Shown: positions 55,448-64,000, counted from the stretch's first letter. The stretch: DNA of 64,000 nucleotides from Chryseobacterium gilvum (GCF_025628965.1 NZ_JAOTEN010000003.1:277064-341063); one strand, 5' to 3'. Program-made: numbers and translations. The notes: generated by a model not told the origin, from the letters alone.

Positions 55448-56092
55448 TTACTCTACAATAATTTCAATAAACTCAGTAATTATTTTTACAGGATCTCTGC
55501 CGTTTTTACCAAACGCGATGTAGCTTGCGTAAAAGCCTTCTCCATAACCGGTTTCAAAAGCAAATATATTTCCGGGAAAATCTTCTGACGGTTTTAAAAA
55601 CGCAAACTGATCAATGGCTCCGTTTTCGTCAAAAAAATGCTCATGAAAAAATTCTTCATAAATCCCCATAAAATCTACTCCTTTGCTGTGGTAGAGTCTT
55701 TTTTCAAGATCGGTAAGGTGTTGCTGAGTTTCTGCATCCATAAAACAGCCCATTCCGCTTTCAACAGGGTATCCGAAAATTTCTCCTTCCGAGAGATCTT
55801 TGATGTTCTGATCGCGGGTTATTGCCATTTTCCATTCAGAAATTTCTGAATCGCTGAAAACGATCTCTGCGTAAGCAACACAATTGCTTTCTCTTTCTTT
55901 ATGTAACAATACCGGAAAACTTCCTGTAGGAAAAGAGGTCGAAAACGCATCCATATCATTGGTAATCAAAGGATCGCACGCTACCAGTTTTCCGGTTGAA
56001 AGATATATTTTTCCTGCGTCGAAACTTTCTAACAAAGGGCTTTCTACGAAATTCTTTGAGAATAGTTTCTGTATGTTCTGTATGTGTGTCAT
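55448..56092 (-). CDS. DUF4241-like protein
   Basis: 214 residues, acidic and soluble. It has LSTGKLVACDPLITNDMDAF near 32, FPTGSFPVLLH, and later GYPVESGMGCFMDAETQQHL and FETGYGEGFYASYIAFGKNG. These match the DUF4241 pattern, whose function is unknown; members occur near toxin-immunity genes in some genomes. There is no toxin nearby, and it precedes the sugar kinase by 40 bases. Confidence 0.8.
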   Translation of the reverse strand: MTHIQNIQKLFSKNFVESPLLESFDAGKIYLSTGKLVACDPLITNDMDAFSTSFPTGSFPVLLHKERESNCVAYAEIVFSDSEISEWKMAITRDQNIKDLSEGEIFGYPVESGMGCFMDAETQQHLTDLEKRLYHSKGVDFMGIYEEFFHEHFFDENGAIDQFAFLKPSEDFPGNIFAFETGYGEGFYASYIAFGKNGRDPVKIITEFIEIIVE

Positions 56093-56151
56093 TCTGTATT
56101 TTTAGGTTAAAACTGAGCTTAAGGATATCACCCGGCTTTAATCTTAATCTT

Positions 56152-58767
56152 TTATAAGCTTTTAAGTTTCTCTTCTAAAATTGCAATCTTATCCTGCGCG
56201 TCTTTTTGTTTCTTTCGCTCAACTTCTACCACCTCCGGTTTTGCATTGGCAACAAATTTATCATTAGAAAGCTTTTTGTCCACAGAAATTAAAAATCCTT
56301 TCAGATACTTTACCTCTTCTTCCGTTTTCTTTTTTTCTTCCTCCAAATCTAAATTTTCACTTAAAGGAATTGATACTTCAGTAGATCCAACCAGGAATGT
56401 AAAGCTTGGCTTATCGGTCTTTTCACCAAAATGAATTTCAGAAATATTCGCTAATTTTCTGACAACGGCTTCGTTTTCGAATGTCATTGCATTGGTATAA
56501 ACTTCGGCAGTTTCCCTTGGTGATATTCCTTTTGTCTGGCGGTAGTTTCTGATTCCTGAGATCAGTTCTTTAGCAGTTTCAAAAGATTCAATTTTTTTAG
56601 TATCAAAATGTTCTGCTTTTTTCTGCTGAGCAATCACTAAAGCATTTTCCGGCGTTCTTTGTGAAATTAACTGCCATAATTCTTCTGATAAAAACGGCAT
56701 GAATGGATGAAGCAGCTTCATCAGTTCTTCAAAGAAAATAATCGTCTGATCGTAGACCGCTTTAGAAATCCCTTCGCCGTAATTAGGTTTGATGGCTTCC
56801 AGATACCAACCACAGAAATCATCCCAAATCAATTTATAGATTAAATGCAGCGCATCGGAAATCCTGAATTTGTCAAATTGCTGATCGATTTCTGTAATCG
56901 TTTTATTTAATTGATGCCCAAACCATTCGATCGCTTCGTGATCTGAATCAATAAGCGGCTTATCTTCTTTGTTCCAGTTTTGGATCAGACGGAACGCGTT
57001 CCATATCTTCGTCATGAAATTTCTTCCCTGAACCATTAAATCTTCATCAAACAGCAGGTCATTTCCGGCAGCGGAACTCAACAAGCTTCCAACACGTACT
57101 CCATCTGCACCGTATTGAGAAATCAGATCTAAAGGATCCGGTGAATTGCCTAGTTGCTTAGACATTTTTCTTCTCTGCTTATCTCTTACAATTCCCGTAA
57201 AATAGACGTTTTTAAAAGGAACTTCACCTTTAAATTCCAATCCTGCCATAATCATTCTGGCAACCCAAAAGAAAATAATATCCGGACCGGTAACCAGATC
57301 TGAAGTAGGGTAATAATAATTGATGTCTTTATTTTCAGGATCAAGCAAGCCGTCGAAAACCGACATTGGCCATAACCATGATGAAAACCAGGTATCAAGA
57401 GCGTCTTCGTCTTGTTTTAGGTTGCTGGTTGCTAGTTGTTGGTTATTCGTTTTTTGTTTTGCGAGTTCTAATGCTTCTTCGATGCTTTCTGCAACAACAA
57501 AATCATTTTCACCGCCACCGTAGTAATATGCAGGAATTTGCTGCCCCCACCAAAGCTGACGTGAAATATTCCAGTCGCGGATGTTTTCCATCCAGTGTTT
57601 ATACGTATTTTTAAATTTTTCAGGATAAAATTTTACGGTGTCATCCATTACAACATCCAGTGCGGGTTTTGCAATATCAGACATTTTCAGAAACCATTGT
57701 ACAGAAACTTTAGGCTCGATAACCGCTCCTGTTCTTTCCGATGTTCCCACTTTGTTTACGTAATCTTCCGCTTTTAATAAAAGATTTTTTTCTTCAAGCT
57801 CTTTTGCGATCTGCTTTCTTACGTCAAATCTGTTTTTTCCGGCATAGTGTAATCCGTGGTCATTCAGGTTTCCATCATTGTCTAAAGAATCTATCATTTG
57901 AAGATGGTGTTTTTGTCCGATTTCGTAGTCATTGATATCATGAGCCGGCGTAATTTTCAACGCTCCCGTCCCGAATTCAATATCTACATATTCGTCTTCA
58001 ATAATAGGAATAACTCTATTGACGATAGGTACGATCACGTTTTTACCTTTCAAATGCGCATATCGCTCATCATTTGGATTGATACAAACTGCAGTATCGC
58101 CGAAAATGGTTTCCGGACGTGTGGTTGCTACCGAAAGGAACTCCTCTGTTCCTTCGATCTTATATTTTAAATAATATAACTTACCATTTTGTTCTTTAAA
58201 GATTACTTCTTCGTCAGAAATATTGGTTTTGGCTTCCGGATCCCAATTGACCATTCTGTAGCCTCTGTAAATCAATCCTTTATTGTATAAATCAACAAAA
58301 CTTTTGATCACCTGCTGAGACATTTTATCTTCAAGGGTGAAGCGAGTCCTGTCCCAGTCGCAGGAGCAGCCTAACTGTTTGAGTTGTTCCAGAATTGTCC
58401 CACCATATTTATCAGTCCATTCCCATGCATGTTTTAAAAATTCTTCGCGTGTGATCTCAGATTTATTGATGCCTTCAGATTTTAGCTTGGCAACTACTTT
58501 TGCTTCGGTAGCAATGGAAGCATGGTCAGTTCCCGGAACCCAGCAAGCGTTAAAACCCTGCATTCTCGCACGGCGTACTAATACATCCTGGATGGTATTA
58601 TTCAACATGTGACCCATATGAAGAATTCCGGTGACATTAGGCGGTGGAATGACAACAGTGTAGGGTGGCTTTTCGTTGGGCTCTGAATGGAAAAATTTAT
58701 TTTCAAGCCAGTAATTATACCATTTTTGTTCTGTTTCCTGAGGATTGTATTTTTCTGAAATCTGCAT
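56152..58767 (-). CDS. valS: Valyl-tRNA synthetase
   Basis: 871 residues, full length. The HIGH-type motif is VIPPPNVTGILHMGHMLNN near 40, and the KMSKS-type loop is KQRRKMSKQLGNSPDPLD near 525. The editing domain (CP1) spans about 190-340, and the C-terminal coiled coil starts near 800 (LDLEEEKKKTEEEVKYLKGF). It charges tRNA-Val. It has its own promoter-like motif at 58797. Confidence 0.97.
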   Translation of the reverse strand: MQISEKYNPQETEQKWYNYWLENKFFHSEPNEKPPYTVVIPPPNVTGILHMGHMLNNTIQDVLVRRARMQGFNACWVPGTDHASIATEAKVVAKLKSEGINKSEITREEFLKHAWEWTDKYGGTILEQLKQLGCSCDWDRTRFTLEDKMSQQVIKSFVDLYNKGLIYRGYRMVNWDPEAKTNISDEEVIFKEQNGKLYYLKYKIEGTEEFLSVATTRPETIFGDTAVCINPNDERYAHLKGKNVIVPIVNRVIPIIEDEYVDIEFGTGALKITPAHDINDYEIGQKHHLQMIDSLDNDGNLNDHGLHYAGKNRFDVRKQIAKELEEKNLLLKAEDYVNKVGTSERTGAVIEPKVSVQWFLKMSDIAKPALDVVMDDTVKFYPEKFKNTYKHWMENIRDWNISRQLWWGQQIPAYYYGGGENDFVVAESIEEALELAKQKTNNQQLATSNLKQDEDALDTWFSSWLWPMSVFDGLLDPENKDINYYYPTSDLVTGPDIIFFWVARMIMAGLEFKGEVPFKNVYFTGIVRDKQRRKMSKQLGNSPDPLDLISQYGADGVRVGSLLSSAAGNDLLFDEDLMVQGRNFMTKIWNAFRLIQNWNKEDKPLIDSDHEAIEWFGHQLNKTITEIDQQFDKFRISDALHLIYKLIWDDFCGWYLEAIKPNYGEGISKAVYDQTIIFFEELMKLLHPFMPFLSEELWQLISQRTPENALVIAQQKKAEHFDTKKIESFETAKELISGIRNYRQTKGISPRETAEVYTNAMTFENEAVVRKLANISEIHFGEKTDKPSFTFLVGSTEVSIPLSENLDLEEEKKKTEEEVKYLKGFLISVDKKLSNDKFVANAKPEVVEVERKKQKDAQDKIAILEEKLKSL

Positions 58768-58796
58768 AAATTCTAATTTCTTATCTTATCAAAGTG

Positions 58797-58804
58797 CAAA
58801 AATA
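58797..58804 (-). promoter_or_regulatory. Promoter-like -7 motif TATTTTTG for valS
   Basis: The minus strand reads TATTTTTG 29 bases before the valS ATG. It matches TAnnTTTG and faces away from the DUF1573 gene. Confidence 0.45.
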
Positions 58805-58846
58805 GCTTAAAGTAAAAAAATTATAAGTAATAATTAAAATAATTTT

Positions 58847-58854
58847 TAACTTTG
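58847..58854 (+). promoter_or_regulatory. Promoter-like -7 motif TAACTTTG for the DUF1573 gene
   Basis: TAACTTTG lies 42 bases before the ATG at 58897 and matches TAnnTTTG. No -33 TTTG is seen at the normal distance. Confidence 0.5.
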
Positions 58855-58896
58855 TTTCTTTAAGTTTATCTAACAAACATATTAACATTCAAGAAT

Positions 58897-59358
58897 ATGA
58901 AAACATTATTTGCAGGAATTGCATTATTCGGAACATTTGCTTTGGCATCTGCACAAACTATTACCTTCGACAAGACTACTTTCGATTATGGCGATATCAA
59001 GCCTAGTTCTGACGGTACAAGATTTTTTACGGTAACCAACACCGGAGATAAGCCTTTGATCTTATCAAATGTAAAACCATCTTGTGGGTGTACAACTCCA
59101 GAATTTAGCCAAGATCCTATTATGCCAGGAAAATCTGCTAAAATCAAAGTAGGTTACAATACAGCGCTTAACGGACCTTTCAATAAAATGATTGAGGTAT
59201 TTTCTAATGACCCTGCAAACAGCAGAAGCGTAATTTATATTAAAGGTAATGTAGATGCTAATGCTCCAGAAGCAGTTGTAGCTCCTGCTGCACCGGCAAA
59301 TACAAAATCTGCGAAAAAAGCAGCAAAAAAAATGGCTAAAGTAGCAGCAAAAAAATAA
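58897..59358 (+). CDS. Exported DUF1573 protein
   Basis: 153 residues. A signal peptide (MKTLFAGIALFGTFALASAQ) precedes an Ig-like DUF1573 domain (ITFDKTTFDYGDIKPSSDG, FTVTNTGDKPLILSNVKPSC). The KPSCGCTTPEFSQDPIMPGK stretch is the family core. A Lys/Ala-rich tail (SAKKAAKKMAKVAAKK) ends the protein. It is periplasmic or surface located; role unknown. Confidence 0.9.
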   Translation: MKTLFAGIALFGTFALASAQTITFDKTTFDYGDIKPSSDGTRFFTVTNTGDKPLILSNVKPSCGCTTPEFSQDPIMPGKSAKIKVGYNTALNGPFNKMIEVFSNDPANSRSVIYIKGNVDANAPEAVVAPAAPANTKSAKKAAKKMAKVAAKK

Positions 59359-59376
59359 TCTCTACTTAAAAAAGCA

Positions 59377-59405
59377 AAACCGTCTCCTTCGAGGCGGTTT
59401 TTTTG
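59377..59405 (+). terminator. Intrinsic terminator after the DUF1573 gene
   Basis: A 10-bp stem with one G-T pair (AAACCGTCTC / GAGGCGGTTT) and loop CTTC, followed by TTTT. Stable and correctly placed. Confidence 0.88.
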
Positions 59406-59432
59406 TTATATTTAAGTAAAATAAAACTGTAC

Positions 59433-60302
59433 ATGAGCAATAACTTTTCGGAAGAATTTAAAATTCAGGGAAAATTTTCCATAAAAAATACTTCGACAGA
59501 ATATAAAGGCAAACTTACCAAGGAAGAAGGCGAACAACTGCTGAATAAGGAAAAAGAAAAACTTCGCGCTCTTCAGGAGCAATTGTATGCAGATGGAAGC
59601 AAATCTTTATTGGTTGTTATTCAGGCAATGGATGCGGCAGGAAAAGACAGTTTGATTGAGCATGTTTTTGGTGGTGTGAATCCTCAAGGCTGTAATGTAA
59701 CTAGCTTCAAAACCCCAAGCTCCAAAGAATATGAACATGACTTTTTATGGAGACATTATATTGCATTACCTCAGAAAGGGATGATTGGTATTTTCAATAG
59801 ATCGCATTATGAAAGCGTTTTGGTCTGTAAAGTACATCCTGAATATAATTTAAGCGAAAAAACATGGAATTCTGTGAAAGATTTTGATAAAGAATTTTGG
59901 CAAAACCGTTATGAAAGCATCGTAAATTTTGAAAAACATCTATCGAAAAACGGAACGAAAATGATTAAAATCTTCCTGAATGTTTCAAAAAGTGAACAGA
60001 AAAAAAGACTTCTGGACCGAATCAACGAACAGGAGAAAAACTGGAAATTTTCATCTGCCGATCTTCCTGAAAGGGCGTTATTTGATGAATATATGAACTG
60101 CTACGAAAAAGCAATTAACGAGACTTCAAAAGATGATGCGCCTTGGTATGTGCTTCCCGCAGATAACAAATGGTTTGCAAGAGTGGCTGCAGTACAGATT
60201 ATCATTAATGCTTTAGAAGAAATGAAATTGAAGTATCCAAAACTTTCAGAGGAAGACAGACTGAGTCTGGATGCGTCTAGGAAACAGCTGGAAAGCGAGT
60301 AA
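59433..60302 (+). CDS. Polyphosphate kinase 2 family protein
   Basis: 289 residues from ATG 59433; the alternative TTG at 59403 lies in the upstream terminator tract. Walker A is VIQAMDAAGKDSLIEHVFGG near 62, the lid-module region has FLWRHYIALPQKGMIGIFNR, and Walker B-like SHYESVLVCKVHPE follows. PPK2 enzymes transfer phosphate between polyphosphate and nucleoside mono- or diphosphates. One-domain length suggests a class I or III enzyme. Confidence 0.9.
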   Translation: MSNNFSEEFKIQGKFSIKNTSTEYKGKLTKEEGEQLLNKEKEKLRALQEQLYADGSKSLLVVIQAMDAAGKDSLIEHVFGGVNPQGCNVTSFKTPSSKEYEHDFLWRHYIALPQKGMIGIFNRSHYESVLVCKVHPEYNLSEKTWNSVKDFDKEFWQNRYESIVNFEKHLSKNGTKMIKIFLNVSKSEQKKRLLDRINEQEKNWKFSSADLPERALFDEYMNCYEKAINETSKDDAPWYVLPADNKWFARVAAVQIIINALEEMKLKYPKLSEEDRLSLDASRKQLESE

Positions 60303-60330
60303 GTATTTGTTTCAACAATAATTTTAAAAA

Positions 60331-60661
60331 CCACGAGAAAACCTGTAAGCCGGATTTTGTATCCCGAAAAATCGGGTGCCTGTTATTTATCTGCGTTGTA
60401 CATTGCTGCACAGCTTGAGCTGATTACCCCTCGGTTTTCAGGACGAGCCGCCCCTATTTTCATTACTGAAAAGAACCGATATACTTATCATTGCACCGCA
60501 AAGAGTTTACCTGGTTTCACTACAGCCGAACTGTACCTGCTTTCTGTTGCACTTGTCCTGATCTCGCGACCGACGGATGTTATCCGCTTTGCTGCTCTAT
60601 GGTGTCCGGACTTTCCTACCCTTGCCGAAACAAGAATCAACAGACCGATTTTCTCGTGGCT
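60331..60661 (-). ncRNA. rnpB: RNase P RNA (class A), minus strand
   Basis: The minus strand shows the 5' conserved GGAAAGTCCGGACACC (near 60600-60620) and the 3' region ACAAAATCCGGCTTAC (near 60345-60360), both RNase P hallmarks. Helix P1 is perfect: CCACGAGAAAA (60649-60659, 5' side) pairs with TTTTCTCGTGG (60332-60342). The length of about 330 nt fits. A promoter-like motif lies just upstream at 60663. Ends are set from P1. Open frames across this region on either strand are spurious. Confidence 0.93.
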
Positions 60662-60662
60662 G

Positions 60663-60670
60663 CAAAGATA
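60663..60670 (-). promoter_or_regulatory. Promoter-like -7 motif TATCTTTG for rnpB
   Basis: The minus strand reads TATCTTTG just before the RNase P 5' end, matching TAnnTTTG. Its distance of a few bases to the RNA start is as expected. Confidence 0.6.
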
Positions 60671-60748
60671 ATTAAATCTAACAATGTATCGTTGTAACAA
60701 TTTACCAATTCAATAAAATATAAATTTTCTCATTGTTACACTGTTAAA

Positions 60749-60781
60749 TTGTTAAATTATTAGTTTATATTATTATCTTCG
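60749..60781 (+). promoter_or_regulatory. Promoter-like element for the ECF sigma gene
   Basis: TTG (60749-60751), 22 bases, then TATCTTCG (60774-60781), a near match to TAnnTTTG. A start site a few bases later would leave a very short leader before the TTG start at 60800. ECF promoters can differ, so this may also be autoregulatory. Confidence 0.35.
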
Positions 60782-60799
60782 TGGCAATTATACATTATT

Positions 60800-61291
60800 T
60801 TGATTTCTAAAGAGAAAGAGTTTGCCCAGCTGATAAAAGATAATCAAGGTTTGATTATCAAGGTTTCCCGGCTTTATACCAATTCTCTCGAAGATGAAGA
60901 AGATCTTTTTCAGGAGATCGTTTTACAGCTCTGGAGAAGCTATGATTCTTTTAAAGGAAATTCTAAAATCTCAACCTGGATGTATCGTGTAGCCCTTAAT
61001 ACCGCGATTACCCTTTTCAGAAAAAAAAGCAAAAGCCTTCCCACAAATGAATTGGATATCAATCATAAAGATTTTGTGGAAGATGACGATGACAAACAAC
61101 AGCAAATCTCTTTATTATATACCGTAATCAAAACATTACCCAATGTAGAGAGAGCCATTGTAATGATGTACCTGGATGATTTACCTTATAAGGATATCGC
61201 AGAAAACCTCGGAATCACCGAAGTAAATGCCCGTGTGAAAATGAACAGATTAAAAAAAACCCTTAAAGAACAGATGCAAAAATATGCCTGA
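60800..61291 (+). CDS. ECF-type RNA polymerase sigma factor
   Basis: 163 residues. Region 2 has LYTNSLEDEEDLFQEIVLQL and SKISTWMYRVALNTAITLFR. Region 4 has LPYKDIAENLGITEVNARVK, a helix-turn-helix. It directs RNA polymerase to a dedicated promoter set. The start is TTG at 60800; no ATG lies in frame before region 2. It overlaps the next gene by 8 bases. The target genes are unknown. Confidence 0.9.
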   Translation: MISKEKEFAQLIKDNQGLIIKVSRLYTNSLEDEEDLFQEIVLQLWRSYDSFKGNSKISTWMYRVALNTAITLFRKKSKSLPTNELDINHKDFVEDDDDKQQQISLLYTVIKTLPNVERAIVMMYLDDLPYKDIAENLGITEVNARVKMNRLKKTLKEQMQKYA

Positions 61292-61958
61292 ATTTGATTT
61301 AGACAATTTTAAAAAGACATGGCAAGAGCAACCTGTTCAGCCTAAATATAACGATACCGAAATCCTGAAAATGCTCAACCGGAAGTCGCGCAACTACATG
61401 AAGTATATTTTCTGGATCAGTGTTGCAGAATTTCTGTTCTTTTCTATTTTTGGATTATTTTACATTGTACAAAGTAAGCAATCTAATAGTTTTATGAGCA
61501 TTCTTGCGAGGCTGGGTGTACAAAAAAATGCGCAGCTTGAAAGTGATCTTGAAATAATCTATTTAATAATCAAGCTGGTGAGTCTTGCTGTAACAGGATA
61601 TTTCGTTATTAAATTTTATCAGAATTACCGTAAAATAAAAATTGAAGAAGATCTTAAAGAATTTATTTTAAGAATTATTAAATTTAAGAAAACGGTCAAT
61701 GCTTTTATTTTAATAAATATTATTCTGGTTGTTTCGTTTACAATGATTTTGACCTTTTTTGTATTTTATGTTTTGAAATCACAAAATATCACATTAAGCA
61801 ATTCTTCCATCACTGGTTTTGCCATAGGACTTATAATCAGTACCTCGTTATGTATTATCCTGCTTTGGACCTATTACAGGCTCGTTTACGGAATCCTTAT
61901 TAAAAGGCTTGATAAAAATCTAAAACAGCTTAAGAATATAGAAGCACAGGAAATTTAA
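61284..61958 (+). CDS. Membrane protein coupled to the ECF sigma factor
   Basis: 224 residues with four hydrophobic segments (about 39-60, 92-112, 137-160, 170-195). The N-terminal cytosolic stretch LDNFKKTWQEQPVQPKYNDT precedes the first. The 8-base overlap with the sigma gene suggests it modulates that sigma factor, although I see no classic zinc-binding anti-sigma motif. Inferred from context. Confidence 0.65.
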   Translation: MPEFDLDNFKKTWQEQPVQPKYNDTEILKMLNRKSRNYMKYIFWISVAEFLFFSIFGLFYIVQSKQSNSFMSILARLGVQKNAQLESDLEIIYLIIKLVSLAVTGYFVIKFYQNYRKIKIEEDLKEFILRIIKFKKTVNAFILINIILVVSFTMILTFFVFYVLKSQNITLSNSSITGFAIGLIISTSLCIILLWTYYRLVYGILIKRLDKNLKQLKNIEAQEI

Positions 61959-61976
61959 TTTTTACCCTTACAATAA

Positions 61977-62005
61977 AAAAAGCATTTCAATTTGAAATGC
62001 TTTTT
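61977..62005. terminator. Bidirectional intrinsic terminator between the sigma operon and rpoN
   Basis: A 12-bp stem (AAAAAGCATTTC / GAAATGCTTTTT) with loop AATTT gives T runs on both strands. The two flanking genes converge on it. Confidence 0.88.
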
Positions 62006-62008
62006 GTT

Positions 62009-63472
62009 TTATAATTCTTTTCTAAGTCTTGCAACGGGAATATTCAACTGTTCCCTGTATTTTGCAATCGTTCTTCGGGCAATATTGTATCCCTGCTCTT
62101 TCAGCATTACGACTAACGCATCATCTGTAAGCGGTTTTCTTTTATTTTCTCTACTGATAACCTCCTGAAGATGCATTTTAATTTCTTTTGTAGAAACTTC
62201 TTCACCATCATCGTTGGTTAAGCTGTCGGAGAAGAGATCTTTAAGATAAATAATCCCATTCGGTGTATCTGCATATTTGCTTTTTACAACCCTTGAGATG
62301 GTAGAAATATCAAACCCGGTAATATCTGCGATGTCTTTTAAGATCATTGGTCTCAAAGATTTTTCATCACCGGTAATAAAATAATTTTTCTGGAATTTTA
62401 CAATAGCCGTAATAGTCTGTAATAGGGTATTCTGACGCTGATTAATCGCGTCAATATACCATTTAGCCGCATCCAGTTTTTGCTTTATAAATAAAGCGGC
62501 CTGTTTATGCTCTGCAGAATTTTTATCGTGAGAATACGTAGATAAAATATCTTTATATTCTTCCGAAACTCTTAAAGTGGGAGCGTTTTTACTGTTTAAT
62601 AGAGGAATTACATGGCCGTCTTTTACCTGAATGACAAAATCGGGAATTATTTCCTGGTTTATGGTAATGGTTTGCGTATCAAAATTTCCACCTACTTTCG
62701 GGGAGAGTTTGGAAATTTCTTCCAAAGCATCCTTTAGATCTTCCTCTTCAATATCGTATTTTTGAATGATCTTATTATAATGCTTATTGGTTAAAGCATC
62801 AAACTGATATCTCAAAATATTCGCTGCTAAAGATACTGCTTTATCAGAGGTTACTTTTTTCTCAATCTGCAAAAGCAAACACTCTTGTAGACCTCTTGCA
62901 CCGACTCCTGAAGGATCTAATTTCTGAATATAATTTTCCAGAATATCAGTCACTTTTTCTGTTGTCGTATAAATACCCTGAGAAAAAGCGAGATCATCGA
63001 CAATAGATTTAATTTCTCTCCGTAAATATCCGTCTGTATCTAAATTTCCAATAATGTATTCGGCAATTTTAAGGTCTTCTTCATTGATATTAATCAGATT
63101 AATTTGCTCCATAAGGTAATCATAAAGAGATTGTCCCTCAGTAAGCAAGCTTTCGTTATCAAATTCTTCATCATCTGCAGAATAATTGCTTGAAGCCGTT
63201 TTATAATTTGGCTCATCGTCGTAAATATAATCGTTTACATCAAAATCGGTTTCTATACTATCAGTTCCTTCATTTTCATACGTTTCATCGGTTGAGGTAT
63301 ATTCATCTTCTTTAGATTCTTCTTTGGCAATTTCCAAAGCAGGATTCTCTTCTAATTCTTTTTCCAGTTCTTCTTCAAACTCTAACGTATGAAGCTGAAT
63401 TAACTTCATCAGTTGTATTTGTTGAGGGGCAAGTTTTTGTCCTAATTTAAGTTGTAAATGTTGTTTGAGCAT
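62009..63472 (-). CDS. rpoN: RNA polymerase sigma-54 factor
   Basis: 487 residues. The N-terminal activator-interacting region LKLGQKLAPQQIQLMKLIQL is Gln/Leu-rich. An acidic linker spans about 45-115. The core-binding domain has LDPSGVGARGLQECLLLQIE. The C-terminal RpoN box is ARRTIAKYRE near 468. It directs transcription from -24/-12 promoters with enhancer-binding activators. A sigma-54-like sequence lies just upstream on the other strand. Confidence 0.95.
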   Translation of the reverse strand: MLKQHLQLKLGQKLAPQQIQLMKLIQLHTLEFEEELEKELEENPALEIAKEESKEDEYTSTDETYENEGTDSIETDFDVNDYIYDDEPNYKTASSNYSADDEEFDNESLLTEGQSLYDYLMEQINLININEEDLKIAEYIIGNLDTDGYLRREIKSIVDDLAFSQGIYTTTEKVTDILENYIQKLDPSGVGARGLQECLLLQIEKKVTSDKAVSLAANILRYQFDALTNKHYNKIIQKYDIEEEDLKDALEEISKLSPKVGGNFDTQTITINQEIIPDFVIQVKDGHVIPLLNSKNAPTLRVSEEYKDILSTYSHDKNSAEHKQAALFIKQKLDAAKWYIDAINQRQNTLLQTITAIVKFQKNYFITGDEKSLRPMILKDIADITGFDISTISRVVKSKYADTPNGIIYLKDLFSDSLTNDDGEEVSTKEIKMHLQEVISRENKRKPLTDDALVVMLKEQGYNIARRTIAKYREQLNIPVARLRKEL

Positions 63473-63538
63473 AGCTACTTTAGGTTAACATAACATATTC
63501 TACGAATTTAATAAATTTAATTTGATAAAAATAATTTT

Positions 63539-63554
63539 TAGCACGATTTTTGCA
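63539..63554 (+). promoter_or_regulatory. Sigma-54-like promoter sequence
   Basis: TAGCACGATTTTTGCA matches the -24/-12 consensus TGGCACG-N4-TTGCA with exact spacing and one mismatch, at the first G of the GG pair. It faces away from rpoN. Only a hairpin lies downstream before the rRNA terminator. Confidence 0.35.
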
Positions 63555-63569
63555 TTAAAGAATATAAGT

Positions 63570-63602
63570 AATCCTATATCATCGATGTAGGATTTTTTTT
63601 AT
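63570..63602 (+). terminator. Hairpin with T run on the plus strand
   Basis: A 7-bp stem (AATCCTA 63570-63576 / TAGGATT 63588-63594) with inner CATCGATG, followed by a run of eight or more T. It looks like an intrinsic terminator on the plus strand but no gene ends before it. Confidence 0.55.
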
Positions 63603-63845
63603 ATGATAATCTTATCGCTAAACATTATCATAAATAATAAATTTTTGTGAATATAAATAAAAGATTTATTATTACTGAAAATTGATTCTATATAATTCTT
63701 ATATGATATCGAATTATATGTGAGTTATTTTAGATAAGTATATCTTTATTTATAAGGGAATAGCATGTAATAAATTATACAGTTGAGTTTTGCGTACGAT
63801 TACAATATATTCTACTTTCTGTTACGAGGTAAGATATATAAACGA

Positions 63846-63877
63846 AAAAGCTCATCAATTGATATTGATGAGCTTTT
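63846..63877 (-). terminator. Intrinsic terminator of the rRNA operon
   Basis: A perfect 14-bp stem (AAAAGCTCATCAAT / ATTGATGAGCTTTT) with loop TGAT, just after the 5S 3' end on the minus strand. It ends the rRNA transcript. Confidence 0.92.
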
Positions 63878-63884
63878 AAAAAAG

Positions 63885-63990
<106 letters not shown>

Positions 63991-64000
63991 AAAGAAGGTA

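Larger units (their letters stand above)
63473..63884. other. Intergenic region between rpoN and the rRNA operon end
   Basis: 412 bases, strongly AT-rich. It contains a sigma-54-like sequence (63539-63554), a hairpin with a T run (63570-63602), two further inverted repeats (63602-63610 with 63624-63632; 63633-63642 with 63664-63673) and the rRNA terminator. There is no credible protein-coding gene. The open frame at 63783-63968 on the plus strand runs into the 5S gene and is spurious. Confidence 0.6.

Noticed and set aside
60357..60700. Open frames of 68-104 codons on both strands
   Set aside because: They lie across the RNase P RNA, whose conserved ends and P1 helix explain the sequence.
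63602..63673. AT-rich inverted repeats as an RNA gene or attachment site
   Set aside because: The stems are almost all A-T and expected by chance at this base composition.

Overview
The window looks like the chromosome of a Flavobacteriia member close to Chryseobacterium (Weeksellaceae). The DNA is AT-rich. Promoter-like TAnnTTTG (-7) motifs precede many genes. There are a type IX secretion C-terminal sorting domain, a short NrdA without an ATP cone, and a flavobacterial-style repeat. The genus is inferred from protein style, not from a search.

Positions 1-35143 hold two adjacent surface-polysaccharide loci, all on the minus strand. Locus A runs from 35143 down to 6954. It starts with a UDP-GlcNAc 4,6-dehydratase (PglF/WbpM type), Wza and Wzc. 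It continues with a UDP-HexNAc 6-dehydrogenase, a ManC split into two genes, and a dTDP-3-acylamido-3,6-dideoxyhexose cassette. Next come flippase, glycosyltransferases, polymerase and the UDP-L-FucNAc cassette (CapE, a cupin, CapF, CapG). It ends with a WbuB-like transferase and PglC/PglD/PglE-type genes, then an intrinsic terminator. PglF, PglE and PglD would make UDP-diNAcBac and PglC would start the lipid-linked unit. Locus B (about 6803 to beyond the left edge) has its own initiating sugar transferase, Wzc, Wzx, an EpsG-like polymerase and GT2 enzymes, and continues out of the window.

Positions 35144-46887 hold a small protein with a PID-type C-terminal sorting tail, a T9SS cargo protein, RecX, GlyA, an arsenic-type operon (ArsR, DUF6428-like, 40-residue membrane protein, ArsC) with two matching palindromic operators, a small conserved protein, and a MacAB-type efflux set with two permeases.

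Positions 46888-50486 hold nrdB and nrdA, separated by a gene for a zinc-knuckle plus TIR-domain protein and by an intergenic repeat. This insertion into a core metabolic operon is the most striking feature of the window. It is followed by a membrane protein/XRE regulator pair under two palindromes spaced exactly two helical turns apart and overlapping the promoter.

Positions 51371-64000 are mostly housekeeping: DUF72, HD phosphohydrolase, alpha/beta hydrolase, PfkB kinase, DUF4241, ValS, DUF1573, PPK2, RNase P RNA (minus strand), an ECF sigma factor with a membrane partner, RpoN, and the 5S rRNA end of an rRNA operon entering from the right on the minus strand.
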